Shown: positions 1 through 12,087 of the stretch, piece by piece | How positions within the stretch are numbered: position 1 is the first letter of the stretch | Layout: every line of letters begins with the position of its first letter | From: Costus lasius | Lineage: Eukaryota; Streptophyta; Magnoliopsida; Zingiberales; Costaceae | Assembly: GCA_027563935.2 (NCBI GenBank) | Contig: CM050449.1 | Location: 57,491,949 to 57,555,948 of the forward strand | DNA length: 64,000 bases | Reading direction: 5' to 3' | Translations under genes and position numbers: made by a program | Notes under the pieces: generated by a model | Seen by the model: the letters and a program-made list of their open reading frames with translations, nothing else | Told to the model about the DNA's origin: nothing | Databases searched by the model: none

Positions 1-177
1 TCAAAAATTTGGGTTGCCTCCCAAAAAGCGCTTGTTTAAGGTCATTAGTTTGACCATAGCTTCATGTCATGGCAAAGTTGGTGAATCAGTGGCATAGTAG
101 AGAGCATATAATCTTCTGCTTTTCCTCCGCCTCAAGAGTGTGCCCACCAAAGTATATATCTAGTTAAACATGTGGAT
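1..177. other. Left edge, inside Ty3-like element H
   Basis: I see no ORF of useful length here. The stretch continues the AT-rich minus-strand interior of H past the left edge and holds no recognisable motif. The rest of H, including its other LTR, must lie outside the window. Confidence 0.4.
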
Positions 178-723
178 CTATGTCGCAATGGCTAGTACAT
201 GCATACAAAAATGAAAATTAAAGTCATGGAAAGAATACATAATAATTTTTCTGTATTTATCCAAGAGTAATATCATGTGTTCTTGTTTTAAATTTGTATC
301 AACAATTGGAAGAAGATTGGAAATAAGATCAAAAAATTCATACCTTGGATTGATCAAGAAGTTTTCAAATTTTATTTTGGGTTTTTCACTTACCTCAATA
401 TCAATGTGATTAAGAATCTCATGTGTTATCATCTTTTGGATACCTGTGGTTGGATTTGAATCAAATAATATTTCAGCTACCTCATCATCATTATCCTCTT
501 TATCATCTATCATGCAAATTCCTAATGGATTTTTCTGGAGAAAAGGAATTGATAGTTCATATGGTGATGGTGGTAGAATATACACAGGATCCTCTTCCTC
601 CTCAATTTCTTTCTCTTCAATAGGGTATTCCATTCTAACACTATCAAATTCATCCCCATCTATCACGCTAGTTCTTACTTGGGGCTCCTCAAATTCTTCA
701 TCCATCTTCTCACAAGTCTCCAA
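178..723 (-). pseudogene. Acidic ORF in element H, probable gag-pol linker remnant
   Basis: A 181-codon minus-strand ORF. Its N-terminal third is very acidic (E/D-rich runs around residues 8-45), followed by a short proline-rich stretch (PPSPY) and then a region with no motif I can name. No aspartic protease triad, reverse transcriptase or zinc knuckle is visible. It lies downstream, in the minus sense, of the Athila-like zinc-knuckle fragment and overlaps the end of that neighbour in another frame. A position between gag and protease is therefore likely, because Athila-type elements carry acidic linkers there. Function is not recognised and the retroelement assignment rests on context. Confidence 0.4.
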
Positions 724-1371
724 AAGTTTAAAATTACTTCAAATGTGTCCCAAATATATGTGTAGCAAGGCACTATGTTATGTGAGAGGGGACTAGATGG
801 CTGGTAAAGTGCTGAGGAACGGTTAATGGGGTATTTAGAATTTTTAAAATCATCAAAATTTAAAGAAGGTAAATCATAATCTATGACCGGAGTCATGACT
901 AATGATTGTTCCAACTCTACAAAATTCTCAGATTCATCATGAATTCCGTCCTCTATGTCATTTTTATCAATGCCATAAATAATACTATCAAATTCCTCAC
1001 TTTGCTTGTTCATAGCAGCTATAGAGTTTTCAAGCATGGCTTCTAAGTTGGATTCTTGAGGTTTTAGTAAAGTTTGACTATGGAATAAATATTGGGTAAT
1101 TCTGATAAAGCAAGTTTTGATGGTTCTCCCAACTTGGATTGTAGGTACTAGGGCATGAGTCAAAGCATGAAGGAATCCCTGATTGACATTTAGTATAATG
1201 ATGCCCATGATATCCACAAATATCACAAGTAATAGATTTCAACTTAGAATATTGTATGCTTAAATAATTAGTTTTTGAACAAAGGAATTTACTTTTGCTG
1301 AAAGTGATTCTAATGCATCCGTGCCATATTCTCTTGTCATTATCGGTGGCACATACCTTCGATTTGGCCAC
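675..1371 (-). pseudogene. Athila-like gag C-terminal remnant with one zinc knuckle, frameshifted
   Basis: Two overlapping minus-strand frames together resemble the end of a Ty3/Athila-type gag. The first (1371-1078) has a CCHC knuckle, CDICGYHGHHYTKC, and then YNPSWENHQN, close to the YNPGWRNHPNF signature typical of Athila gag. The second (1226-675) continues with a leucine/methionine-rich segment (LEAMLENSIAAMNKQ) like the coiled stretch that follows in that family. The frame switches near 1100, so a frameshift separates them. Only about 290 bases lie between the primer site and the ORF, so the large N-terminal gag domain is missing. This copy is a non-functional remnant. Confidence 0.6.
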
Positions 1372-1661
1372 TGATATTGATTAAACATCATATTTTTAAT
1401 TTATGCAATAAAATTCAGAAATACAAAGTGTAAAATAGAAATTGCAAAATAAAGCTTAAAATATCTAATTAAGTGATTTTTGGCATGAGTTTTCCTATTC
1501 ATACAACATGTTCATTCAAAAAGAGAAAAATAAAATAAACTAACTATAAAGAAAAAGAATGTGAAAAACAAACAAAAATAAAAACAAAAAATTAAAATTA
1601 AAATTAAAAAAAAATCTCTAGTCTATAAATCTCACGATTAAATCGATATTGGCTGGCTTGA
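1372..1661 (-). other. Short AT-rich leader of element H
   Basis: AT-rich sequence with long A tracts, between the primer binding site of H and its gag remnant. No ORF or structure stands out. It is much shorter than the distance expected if the N-terminal gag domain were present, which points to an internal deletion. Confidence 0.4.
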
Positions 1662-1679
1662 TCCCTGGCAAAGGCGCGA
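1662..1679 (-). other. Degenerate primer binding site of H (tRNA-Asp type)
   Basis: On the minus strand this reads TCGCGCCTTTGCCAGGGA. It differs at four positions from TGGCGCCGTTGCCGGGGA, the tRNA-Asp-type primer site usual in Athila elements. It lies six bases inside the LTR edge (CATCA on the minus strand), the right place for a PBS. Confidence 0.6.
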
Positions 1680-1685
1680 AAAACT

Positions 1686-3168
1686 TGATGTATCCGCAAG
1701 GGCACAGATTTATCGAAGTAATAATATAAGATATCATTCCCAATGAGGATCTGGTAGTCAAGTATCGATTACATGGTCGATCTATAGCTAGATGATTCAA
1801 ATGGTGTTTTTGTTTTGGAAACTTCTAAGTACAAATAAAAAAAGAAACAGATATTTGTTTTGGGTAAAAATCAATTCAGATAAAATCAGGATTTGGGGTT
1901 TCACCACGCTGACAATTATGAATTTAATGAAAATAAACCTTTGAACAGAAAATTAAAATGTTGAAAGGGATTTTTCCTAAAGTACAAATTACCTCTTCCC
2001 AAAGCGTAATCCGGTACCTAATTACATTAATTCCCTACTCCTGTGACAATTAACGCAATTAGATCCTTTAAGTTCTGTGAAAAATCATGAAATCCTTCAA
2101 GTGAATCTGAACTAATCTCGTGATCGAATTCATAGGTTTGAAAAGAATAGAGCCAACGTCGTGATTCACCTCCCGGTCCTTCTCGCAACGTCTCAAACGC
2201 TATAAAACTTGTACAGAGTATTAAAGCGGGATACGCACAATTATAATCAAATCAACTCAATAATATTCTTTACAAAGATTCATACAAAATATGTAATTCA
2301 TAAATCAATCAACGGGCTACTTCCCAAATCCCGAAAAAGAGTTTACACATTCATGTTCATAGTAAATAGCATGTTTATCGATGAAAATTGCATGAAAACC
2401 GAATAATATTACAAGAAATCGCTATACAAGATACTAGAAATGCTTCCCCTCAATCTAGAGATGAAGATGAAGCCTCTAATTCTTTCTTTGCGCGGCTTTC
2501 CTATTCAAATTCTGCCCTGGAAGTGATTTTCGCCGCCGTCGCTGCCTCCATTCATTTTTGTCCTTAAAAGCCCCTGAAACCCTTCCAAATTCCTTCGTTT
2601 TATAGTCTAATTAGTGTAGAACCCATCTAGGAAGGTTTCTGCAAAGTTTGGTTCAATTCTGGTTCGATTTGCAGTCGAATCGAGTGAGAAGCACGAAGGG
2701 GCAAAAAAATTCATAGCCCGTAAATAGTATACGGCTGAGACCGTAAATGTTCCTGTGAATAAACTCCTGTGTACATAGAAAGATTCACGGCCCGTGAAGG
2801 ATTCACAGCCTCACCCGTGAAAGTTTCTGTTAAGTTTTGTACTTAGCCACGTTTTCGCCCTTCGAACGCGAAACTCACAGCCGGCCAAAAAACTCATGGC
2901 CAAGGCCGTGAATGTTGCGTCTGACACTATTTTCACCCCAAATTTGATGTGCGACCTTGTAATTTCCTCGGGAACTATGCTATGGCTTTAGAACAAAGAA
3001 AATCCATCATTTTCATGCCATTTTACTAGCATTTTGATAAAAACCAAGAAAAGTGAAGATTCTATACCAAGTGAAGTAAAAACACTAAAAATTAGTATAA
3101 ATTCATAAAATAAACCAAAAATATCATACAAAATACTGGCAAAAACATGATGTAAATGCAATGCATCA
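1686..3168 (-). repeat. 5' LTR of Ty3/Athila-like element H
   Basis: About 1.48 kb, bounded on the minus strand by TGATG at 3168 and CATCA at 1686, a matching 5-bp terminal inverted repeat. The degenerate tRNA-Asp PBS lies just inside. The LTR contains short inverted repeats of the GTGAA type (for example TTCACG-GC-CGTGAA near 2790). Long stretches align with the plus-strand LTR at 36573, including a block around an ACGTTG motif. It interrupts the family-2 LTR G, whose homology starts directly after 3168. If H inserted there, AGATG (3169-3173) should be its target duplication. Confidence 0.6.
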
Positions 3169-4484
3169 AGATGCACCAAGGAGAAGATGGAGGGAGATGA
3201 TGCCGCCAAGCTCAAGTCCTTGTTGCGCCAAGAGGAGAAGAGGAAGATGACTTGCGGCTAGGAAGAGGAAGAGATACGCCAATAGAAGACCTTGCTCTTG
3301 CCTTTGCTTGCTCTTGCATATTATGATGTCTAAGGAGCAAGGGGGCTGCAAGACAAGTATATGGGCGCAATTACATTAGGAGATGTGGCTAGGGTTAAGG
3401 GATATTGCAATTAGGGTTTAATGTAAGGAAAGACTCCAAGCCTTTGCCATAAACATCTTCCCATCAACCATATGCGCTTGCCACTTACCAAATTAGTCCT
3501 ACAAGCCATATGCGGCCCAAGCCTTTCCTTAGAGGCAAGGTTTCCATCCAAAGATGAAGGGGGAGGTACCAATTGCTTCCTAATAAAGCACCTTGCGCCA
3601 ACTCCTCCCCATTATGCCTTTAGGTGCCAATGGGGTGAGTTTTATCCCCATTATACCCTTATGCCCTCTTATCTCTTCATGACAACTCATTATTGAGCCT
3701 CATTGGGTAATGAGCTAGCACAAACTTCATTACAAAGCTTGATTAAGCCATTGGATCCAATCCAATACAATCCTAACTCAAATGTGACCAATTATGGTCA
3801 ATTTCGGGTCAACCAACCACAAATGAAGTTTTGCTTCAATAAGTCCATTTCATCTCATCAGGCCCATTGGCGCTAATGAAATCTCCCAAATAGGTCAGAG
3901 TTATCCAATAACTCAATCATAAGGCTTCCTGATCAACACGATAACTCGATTATCAAGGTGTGTGACCATGTAGGTTACTTTGACGTTCGCAGTGATGAAC
4001 AAAGGTCATTATAAGCACTGAGTGGCACGTAGCAGTGCATCACTGCTACCCAAGTCATCGGAATGGATATCGACATCGACATCCCCATCATCGCAACAAG
4101 GTATTGATGCATTACATCCCCATATCGATATCAGTCTTTGATATATTGATATCCGATTGGACAAGTGTGTCACCACTTGTTTTCACCCAATCTCATGGTC
4201 ATGACTAAATCAGGTTCTCACCTAGGTATGGCCATACACTTTCAGTCATAGAACCATAGGGGGGACCGTGGATATCAAGCTTCCCTCAGGAAGGGGCAAA
4301 TCCTCTGTCCGTACTTTGACCTTCTCATATGGGTCATTACATGCTCAATGACAATCGTTATGAGACCTCCTAACTACAGCGAGGTGTTAGGTTGTATCAA
4401 AGCATGTCCCTAACCATATAGAAGAGACAATGATCCCAAGTCAAGGGATCAATACATCTCTTATCACTTGTGAGGATAACTCAT
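3169..4484 (-). repeat. Family-2 copia LTR G, left part (diverged)
   Basis: This part aligns in reverse orientation with the F LTRs over almost its whole length, including the GGCCATAC palindrome near 4224, the repeated GATATCGACATC block near 4070 and the TCAAGGGATCAAT block near 4441. Divergence from F is much greater than between the two F LTRs, so G is an older copy. The LTR is cut by F at 4484 and on the left by H, so its 3' terminal part lies outside the window. The short ORFs inside are LTR noise. Confidence 0.75.
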
Positions 4485-4634
4485 TGTTGGTGTATATGCC
4501 CTAGGACCTAATTTTGGTCCATCTTTGTACTACTTGACTCTGATATTAATATATATCTTTCTGGCATTGTCGTTATCATTGTTTGTCTACACCTGCGATT
4601 GTGTACTTACATGATAATGTCCCTGGAGACAGAT
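4485..4634 (+). repeat. F 5' LTR, part 1
   Basis: Begins TGTTGGTGTATATGCC and matches the first 150 bases of the 3' LTR at 31864 almost exactly. Element E interrupts it after the target site CAGAT (4630-4634), and the LTR resumes at 13789. Confidence 0.9.
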
Positions 4635-6336
4635 TGAAGAAACCCCTTTCAAGAGGGGGGCGTGAAACCCTAAAGGGGGGGGGGGCGCATTTTTCAAGAT
4701 TTTCGCAAGGAAGCATAGGGTTTATTAGGATCTTTTGCATGCCATATGATTAACATCAAAACGATTGCAACCATGAATGAAGGATCATACCATCGCCATC
4801 ATATGGATGGTAGCTTGGAAGCAAAGACCGAAAGGGATCTTCTCCCTAGTTGACGCACACAAGGTGATGTGCCTACTCCTTGGAGATCCTTTTGCTAGCA
4901 AGGTTCTTCAAGGGTTCTTGCCGTATGGAAAGGGAATGAGAGATGGTCTCTAGGCTTGCCGAACCTTCTCCAAGATGTCTCCTTCTCCACACCAAGGTCT
5001 CGTCGAGAGAGAGAGGTGCCGAAGGTTGAATGGAGCGTTCACTTGTTTTGGCGTTGAAGGGAACATGCGCTTATTACTTTCCAAAATAGGAAAGACATTA
5101 AGCCATGCGTTCAAGATCTCTAAACCGATCAATAACGCCACAAACAATGAACCATGCGTTCAAGCTCTTGAACCGGTTCAATGTAAATGCATTTGGTCCA
5201 AAGACCAAACCAAACCAGCCCAAGCCATTTGGTCTAGATCATCTTAAACCCTAAGGCTGCAGATCTAACCGTTCATCTCGTCATGCTCTTGATCTCACCG
5301 ATCTAGCATCAATACTCTCGATCGAAGCTTACCGATCTCAAGCCCTAATCAATCAAACATGATCAGACCAGAACTCACTTACAATCAGAGATTAAATCCC
5401 TTTGAACTGAACCAAAACAATTCAGTCCACACGATCTGACTTAAGTAAGCCATATCATCAAATTGTGCGACCCTAAGGGTTTCCTTTAAATGTCGGTAAT
5501 GATAACTTACGTTATCACGATCAGTGAGGGGTATCTAGCAACACATCACTGTCTCCCGATATAAAGGAAAGAGTCTTCCAAGACTACACCCAAACCACAG
5601 CACAAGTGTGAATCCACTTCACTAGGCATACATGTATCCTTTGCCACTGGATGTTCTTATTGGACAAGCGGGTCAAGCCTGTAACTCCAATATGATGAGC
5701 ATGATTAGATCAGGTGAACATAGTCACCTGGGTATGGCCATACACTTTCTCAATCATCTCATTCGGGGGGGCCCATTTAGAACATCACACTCCTTAAACA
5801 AGGAGACGGCAATCCTATATCTATCACTAGTGTCCTAACCTGACTCATGATCATTATCCAAGATAGTCTATAACCATTATGTTTCAAATGGTTTTGAACT
5901 ACCTCAAAACAATGACAATCATCATTTAGAAACACAAGTGATCTCAAGTCAGAGGACATGTGCCACTTGTTGCAAACAAGGAATATTCACATTGTGACAA
6001 GCAATTGAATATCCTAGTAGGGTCTGTCCAGTACATCCAATGTACCCATGAGTCTACATCTTATTCTATGCTCGAAGCATCCTATAAGATTAGAACACAT
6101 ATTAGTCTCAATCATATCAAGGCTGTCTCAGGTTCACCAAGATATCTCGACTAAGGACAAAATAGCATGTCAGCCTAGCTGAACAGCATTGAGACATTAT
6201 TCAGAAGAACACACATTGCAGCAGATGATGTAACAACCTGAATAATAACCATTGCCTTTGTAAACATAAGAGTTTATACATGATACTGTTACAATCCCAA
6301 GGCCTCAAACATTAGCCTTAAGGGCATACCCCAACA
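4635..6336 (-). repeat. E 3' LTR
   Basis: 1702 bases, bounded TG...CA on the minus strand (TGTTGGGGTATG at 6336). The end at 4635 carries an inverted repeat of C and G runs (CCCCTTTCAAGAGGGG). It has 12 G in a row near 4680, where the partner LTR has 6. The mini-exon ATG-GCG-ATG followed by GTATGA is also present in this copy. Short ORFs inside are not genes. Confidence 0.93.
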
Positions 6337-6350
6337 ATCTCCCACTTGCA
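6337..6350 (-). other. E polypurine tract
   Basis: On the minus strand GCAAGTGGGAGAT directly abuts the 3' LTR. It is the purine-rich primer for plus-strand DNA synthesis and is identical in all family-1 copies here. Confidence 0.85.
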
Positions 6351-6356
6351 CTTAAT

Positions 6357-9300
6357 CTAATGGTTGAGAAATCTCAAACCCATATTATTACAGTGCTTCT
6401 CATGCTTCAGCTGCGCCAGAGGCTTGGTAAGCGGGTCAGCCAGATTGTCGTCTGTATGAACCTTGCATATTTTGATCTCGCCACGATCAATGATCTCCCG
6501 GATCAAGTGAAACCTTCTCTGTATGTGCTTGGACTTCTGGTGCGACCGTGGTTCCTTTGCTTGTGCGATTGCTCCAGTGTTATCACAGAAGATAACCAAA
6601 GGATCTGCACTCGAAGGAACGACACCAAGTTCCTGAATGAACTTACGAATCCACACTGCCTCCTTGGATGCTTCCGAGGCTGCAATATACTCGGCTTCTG
6701 TTGTGGAATCAGCAACAGTAGACTGTTTGAAAATTTTCCACACCACTGCTCCACCATTCAAGCTAAAAACATAGCCTGATTGCGATCGGAAATCATCCTG
6801 GTCCGACTGGAACGAAGCGTCAGTATATCCTTCAATACTGAGTTCTTCCTGACCACCATATATCAAGAACATATCTTTGGTCCTCCGCAGATATTTTAAA
6901 ATGTTCTTGACTGCAATCCAGTGTGCCTGACCTGGATTACTTTGGAATCGACTGGTCACGCTTAACCCGTAAGCGACGTCTGGGCGAGTACACAACATCG
7001 CATACATAATGGACCCAATAGCCGAAGCATAAGGCGTATCGTCCATTTCACCTTTCTCAGTCTGTGTTTGTGGACACTGACTCTTTGAAAGATTCAGACC
7101 ATGTCTGACTGGAAGATGTCCCCTTTTAGAATTCTCTAAATGGAATCTCTCCAGGACTTTATCGATGTAAGTACTCTGGCACAGCCCGAGAAGCCTCTTA
7201 GATCTATCCCTGTAGATCTTCACACCTAATACATAGGCTGCTTCTCCTAGATCTTTCATCTGAAAATATTTTCCTAACCATGCTTTAACAGCATGCAGTT
7301 CAGGAATATCGTTTCCAATGATTAAGATATCATCGACGTAGAGGACTAGGAAAGTAATCACGCTCCCACTAAACCTCTTATATACACATGGGTCATCCTC
7401 GTTCTTGATGAAACCAAACTCAGAGATTGATTCATCAAAATGAATATTCCAGCTTCTTGATGCCTGCTTAAGTCCATAAATGGACTTCTTTAACTTGCAT
7501 ATTTTATGACGATCTGATGGATTAGTGAAACCTTCAGGTTGTGTCATATACACATCCTCATCCAATTTTCCATTAAGGAAAGCGGTCTTCACATCCATCT
7601 GCCAGATCTCATAATCGTAATATGCTGCTATCGCGAAAAGAATCCGAATAGACTTGAACATGGCTACAGGAGAGAAAGTTTCATCATAATCTATCCCGTA
7701 GATTTGTTTGAAACCTTTCGCTACTAGCCTGCCTTTATAGGTAACTATGTTACCATCCATGTCAATCTTCTTCTTGAAGATCCATTTACAGCCTATAGGG
7801 ATTACTCCCGGAGGCGGATCAACCAAATCCCAGACTTAGTTATCTGACATGGAGTCCATCTCAGCTCGCATAGCTTCAAGCCATCTAGCTGACTCCGGTC
7901 CACTGACCGCATCCGCATAAGTAAGGGGTTCATCATTATCAATGATGTAGACTCCGTCATAGCGCTCAGGCTGTCTACGGATCCTTCCCGATCTTCGCGG
8001 TTCCCGTGATATCTGAGCCTCAGGTAGTTCAATAACCTGCTCAACTGGCTCAGGCTCATCCAACTGTGCTTGACTACTTTGTCCTTCCTCTGGATTCTCA
8101 TCCAGCTTTATCTCTCTCCCACTGGCCTCTTGCAGAAGAAATTCCTTCTCAAGAAAAATGGCCGTCAGAGCAACAAATACCTTGTTCTCTTTGGGATCGT
8201 AGAAATAATAACCCTTAGTTTCCTTAGGGTAACCGACAAAGATGCATTTCTCAGATATGCTCTCCAGTTTCCCAGAGGCGAGCTTTTTGACATAAGCCTC
8301 GCAACCCCAGATCCTGATAAATGTCAAGCTAGGCTGTTTCTCATACCATAGCTCATATGGTGTCTTTGAAACTGCCTTGGATGGCACCCGGTTTAGTACC
8401 TTTGCAGCTGTTTCCAGTGCAAATCCCCAAAAGGAGTAAGGAAGAGTAGCCTGACTCATCATAGAACGAACCATATCAAGTAACGTTCTATTTCTCCTCT
8501 CAGACACACCATTCCATTGCGGTGTTCCTGGTGGAGTGAGCTGTGAGATAATCCCACACTCCTTCAGATAGTCAGTAAACGCATGACTCAAGTATTATCC
8601 ACCTCGATCAGAACGAAGTGCCTTGATATTTTGGCCTAGCTGATTCTGTACTTCATTCTTGAACTCTTTGAACTTGTCAAAAGATTCACTCTTATGTCTC
8701 ATAAGATAGACATAACCATATCTACTGAAATCATCAGTAAAGGTAATGAAGTACTGATAGCCACCTCTGGCATGTTTACTAAATGGCCCACACACATCAC
8801 TGTGTATAAGGTCAAGTAAACCTGAAGCCCTTTGACCTTTGTTAGGAAAAGGAGACTTCGTCATTTTACCCATTAAACAAGCTTTGCATGTATCAATCTC
8901 CTCATAGGAGAATGATCCCAGCAGTCCATGATCATGTAACCGCTTAATGCGCTTCTTGTTAATATGGCCTAAACGACTATGCCATAACAAGGTGCTGTCA
9001 TCAGCATACTTGGCTTTCTTATTATCAATGTTTTGTATAAAATATTCCATGTCCAACATGAATAACCCATTGTTAATTGAACCAGTAGCATAAACAATAT
9101 TATCAAGAGTAAGATAACACTTTGAAATCTTGCATTCAAAGGAAAACCCTTTCCTGACAAGAGCAGGAATAGAGATAATATTTTTGGTAATACTGGGTAC
9201 AAAATAACAATTGTTTAATTCTAATACAATGCCAGATGGTAATGAGATGTAATAATCCCCTACAGCAACAGCAGCAACCCGTGCCCCGTTTCCAACGCGT

Positions 9301-10241
9301 AGGTCCACCTCATGCTGTCCCACCTATCTTCTTCTCTTGAGTTCCTGTACATTTGAACAAATGTGAACTCCACATGCAGTGTCCAACACCCATGAAATAG
9401 AAGAAGAGGATATCATGACTTCAGTCACAAATATACCTGAGCCAGAAGCGATGCTTCCCTTCTTGTCTCCTTGGAGCGCTTTACAGTCCTTTTTCCAGTG
9501 ACCCAGCTGGCCACAGTGGAAACACCTGTTGTCCTTCGACCGCTTCACCTTCTATTTCAGAGCCTTACTGTAGTTCTTGACAGGGGCTTTGCCCTTCTTC
9601 CCCTTCTTCTTGTTCCTGGAAGGAACCATTAAGACAGAGGTTGAAAGCTTTCCCTTCAGAGTTTCCTCAGTAGTCAAGAGCATATTCAGCAGCTCTGCCG
9701 GAGTACAATCGATTTTGTTCATATTAAAGTTAATAATGAACGCATCGAAGGAGGGCGGGAGAGACTGCAGAATAATGTCTACAGCAAGCTCCTGATTGAT
9801 GGTATGCCCCAGTTTCTCCAGAGCCTCCTTGTGCCCAATCATCTTGAGCACGTGAGCTCCCACTGGGCTCCCTTCAGCCAGTTTGCTCTGAAAGAAAAGC
9901 TTGGTCAAATTATAGCGTTCAGTCCTCGCCTGTGCAGCATACAGCATCTTGAGGTTTGCTATAATTTCTATAGCAGACATATCCTCATGCTGACGCTGCA
10001 ACGGTGGCGTCATAGACGCTAGCATCAGGCAAGCGACATCAATGCTATCATTGACATGCTTTTCATAGGCATCACGAACCGCCCTTGCGGCGTTCGCAGC
10101 GGGTTGAGGTGACACAGCCGTCTCGAGGACATACAGTTTCCTCTCTGCCTTAAGAACAATCTTAAGGTGTCCGTACCAGTCTGAGAAGTTTGGCCCAGCA
10201 AACTTCTCCCTTTCCAGTAGGGATCGCACATTGAAGCTCAT
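6357..10241 (-). pseudogene. E gag-pol polyprotein, four nonsense mutations
   Basis: Collinear with the intact 1294-residue gag-pol of A and I. The order is gag, CCHC knuckle, protease (DTA), integrase, RT (YVDD at about 968-971) and RNase H. The frame is kept throughout with no indel shift, but four codons are stops: 230 (9552-9554, TAG), 306 (9324-9326, TAG), 549 (8595-8597, TAA) and 802 (7836-7838, TAA). The intact copies have Gln, Gln, Glu and Gln there, so three of the four are C-to-T changes in CAG or CAA codons. The stop at 549 falls in the integrase motif four residues after the second catalytic Asp. E cannot make full-length protein. The pieces between stops are not separate genes. 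Confidence 0.93.
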
Positions 10242-12087
10242 GGTGTTCGTTGCTGCAGGAATCTACAACAATGCAAGAACAGCAAGGTCAGTATCAATGT
10301 CTAGAATCAATCCAGGACTTAAGAAAGATTCTTTTTCTCACTATTTTATCTGGCTGAAAAATCTAGCAAAACAGCCCGAAAGAGTAACACTCTTTTAGTG
10401 AGATGGGATCCAGATTTCATACTTGGTCTCCGCGTCCCGCTCAGGCGAGATAAGATGCACAGAGAGTACAAGCACTAATCTCTGGTAGGCAGTCCCTGCC
10501 AATCGCCAACCCGTGCGATTCCCCTTCATCTGGGCAATCCAGCAGGCTGTGCCAACTGAGTTGGTACAACACAGTCTCTGACCCCACAGATGGCTGCCTC
10601 CATATAGCTACCATATGCCCCATATGTAGCCTACATGGTCAAGCTGACCTGACCTACTCCCTGGACCACCACGTGCTATGCTGAGCAACGAGAAGCGATA
10701 AATCCCTTCTCTGTAACACGCAGGTGAAATCACACACCGTCTGAAGATAGATGGGCGTGCCCACTGAGTGGGTACAACACGGCCCCAACGATAGTCAGAA
10801 TAGTGAGGTTTCGCGCCAGAAGGCATTACGTGCTTGATATTTTAGCGTTGGATTTTAATGGTCTTTTATCTTCTTACTATCAGGCAAATCCTATGGCTAT
10901 AGCAGAAGATAAATAACTCATGCAATTCTAATTATTTAGAAAATAAAAGAAAGCATGGATCTTATGTGGTAAAAGCCCATAGAGCCTAAGTAAGACCTTA
11001 AATCAACTTAAGTCTTCACTTGCTCTTCTTGGGTCTTTTGCATCTCATCTGGTCCAACCCAGGGCCCTAGCGCTCAATGCAGCTCAGGTGCGCCCACCAG
11101 GTGAATGCGCTTGTCCTAGGGTCGAACCCTAGACTTCCCACCTGGAAAAGCCTTAGCTGCATGCACCTCTGCCATGTGTGCTTTGAACTCTTGTCTGATT
11201 AAAATACATTTTAATCTATCTAGACAAGATTGACTCGCAGGTCAATTATACAATAAATTAATTAGAAATGTGATACGCAGATCACAATAATATTAATTTA
11301 CAATTTACCAGGCTCGCAGGCCCCAGCACAGCACACATTAAAGGGCAACCCACATAAGATTAAATAAACAAGCATCATGGCATCATTCAATCAACATGTG
11401 ATCCATTACAAAGAAAATAAAATTTTGAAAACCCATTGGCATCAATTTTAATTTTCTTATGTGCCCTACAACCTTACAACGGTCCATTGATAGGGATCCA
11501 CTCATCAATCTAGTTAGATCCATGCCCTTGCATGCACCAAGTCATAACTGACTCGAGTTGACCTAATGGTCAACCATGCATGCGCCAAGGGCTGAACAAC
11601 CATCATGAGTTCTGGCAAGCGGGTGTGACCCCGGGCCTAACTCATGTGTGTTCACTGGTTGTCTCAACCAGACCTCGCTACACGCCTGTGATGCAATCGA
11701 CCTATAGCCACCTCGTGCTTGCGCACAGGTGTCATCTGGTCGATCCATCTAGGCTGTCAGATGGTCTGATCAGACTAGTTTGATCTATACTAGATGATGC
11801 TTTCAACCCCATCAACCCATCTAAGGGTTTATAGTAGGCACAAATATAGATCTAGGTGATAGGCGTGCAAGATGTAAGTTTTGTTCAAAACATCTTCAAC
11901 AAGCGCAACACAATAAGAAGCTTTCAACTAAGTTAACATGCGCAACTAGATAGAAACATGTATCTAAGGTAACATGCGCAAACTTAATTAAACCTTCATA
12001 TAGATCTATAACATGTATTAGCATACACGGATCACAACAAGCAAAAGCAATCATATGAACATGCGAAAACCATGCTCTGATACCAAT
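10242..12087 (-). other. E leader: PBS, predicted intron and structured RNA region
   Basis: The noncoding leader between the 5' LTR and gag. PBS TGGTATCAGAGC is the minus strand of 12074-12085 and matches the initiator tRNA-Met 3' end. Near gag it holds the conserved hairpins described for A. The predicted 3' splice site AG is the complement of 10263-10264, seven codons before the gag ATG. The predicted donor lies inside the LTR: ATG-GCG-ATG at 12247-12239, then GTATGA. Short ORFs in the leader look incidental. Confidence 0.6.

Noticed and set aside
178..1371. Possible host gene at the left edge
   Set aside because: The zinc knuckle plus YNPSWENHQN signature, the adjacent tRNA-Asp-type PBS and the TGATG/CATCA LTR fit an Athila-like element instead.
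6357..7826. 489-codon ORF considered as a separate RT gene
   Set aside because: It is the last segment of the E gag-pol frame after the stop at codon 802. Its upstream segments are in the same frame.
12074..12085. GCTCTGATACCA and its complements at LTR edges, considered as tRNA gene fragments
   Set aside because: They are 12-base primer binding sites next to LTR ends, without cloverleaf sequence around them.
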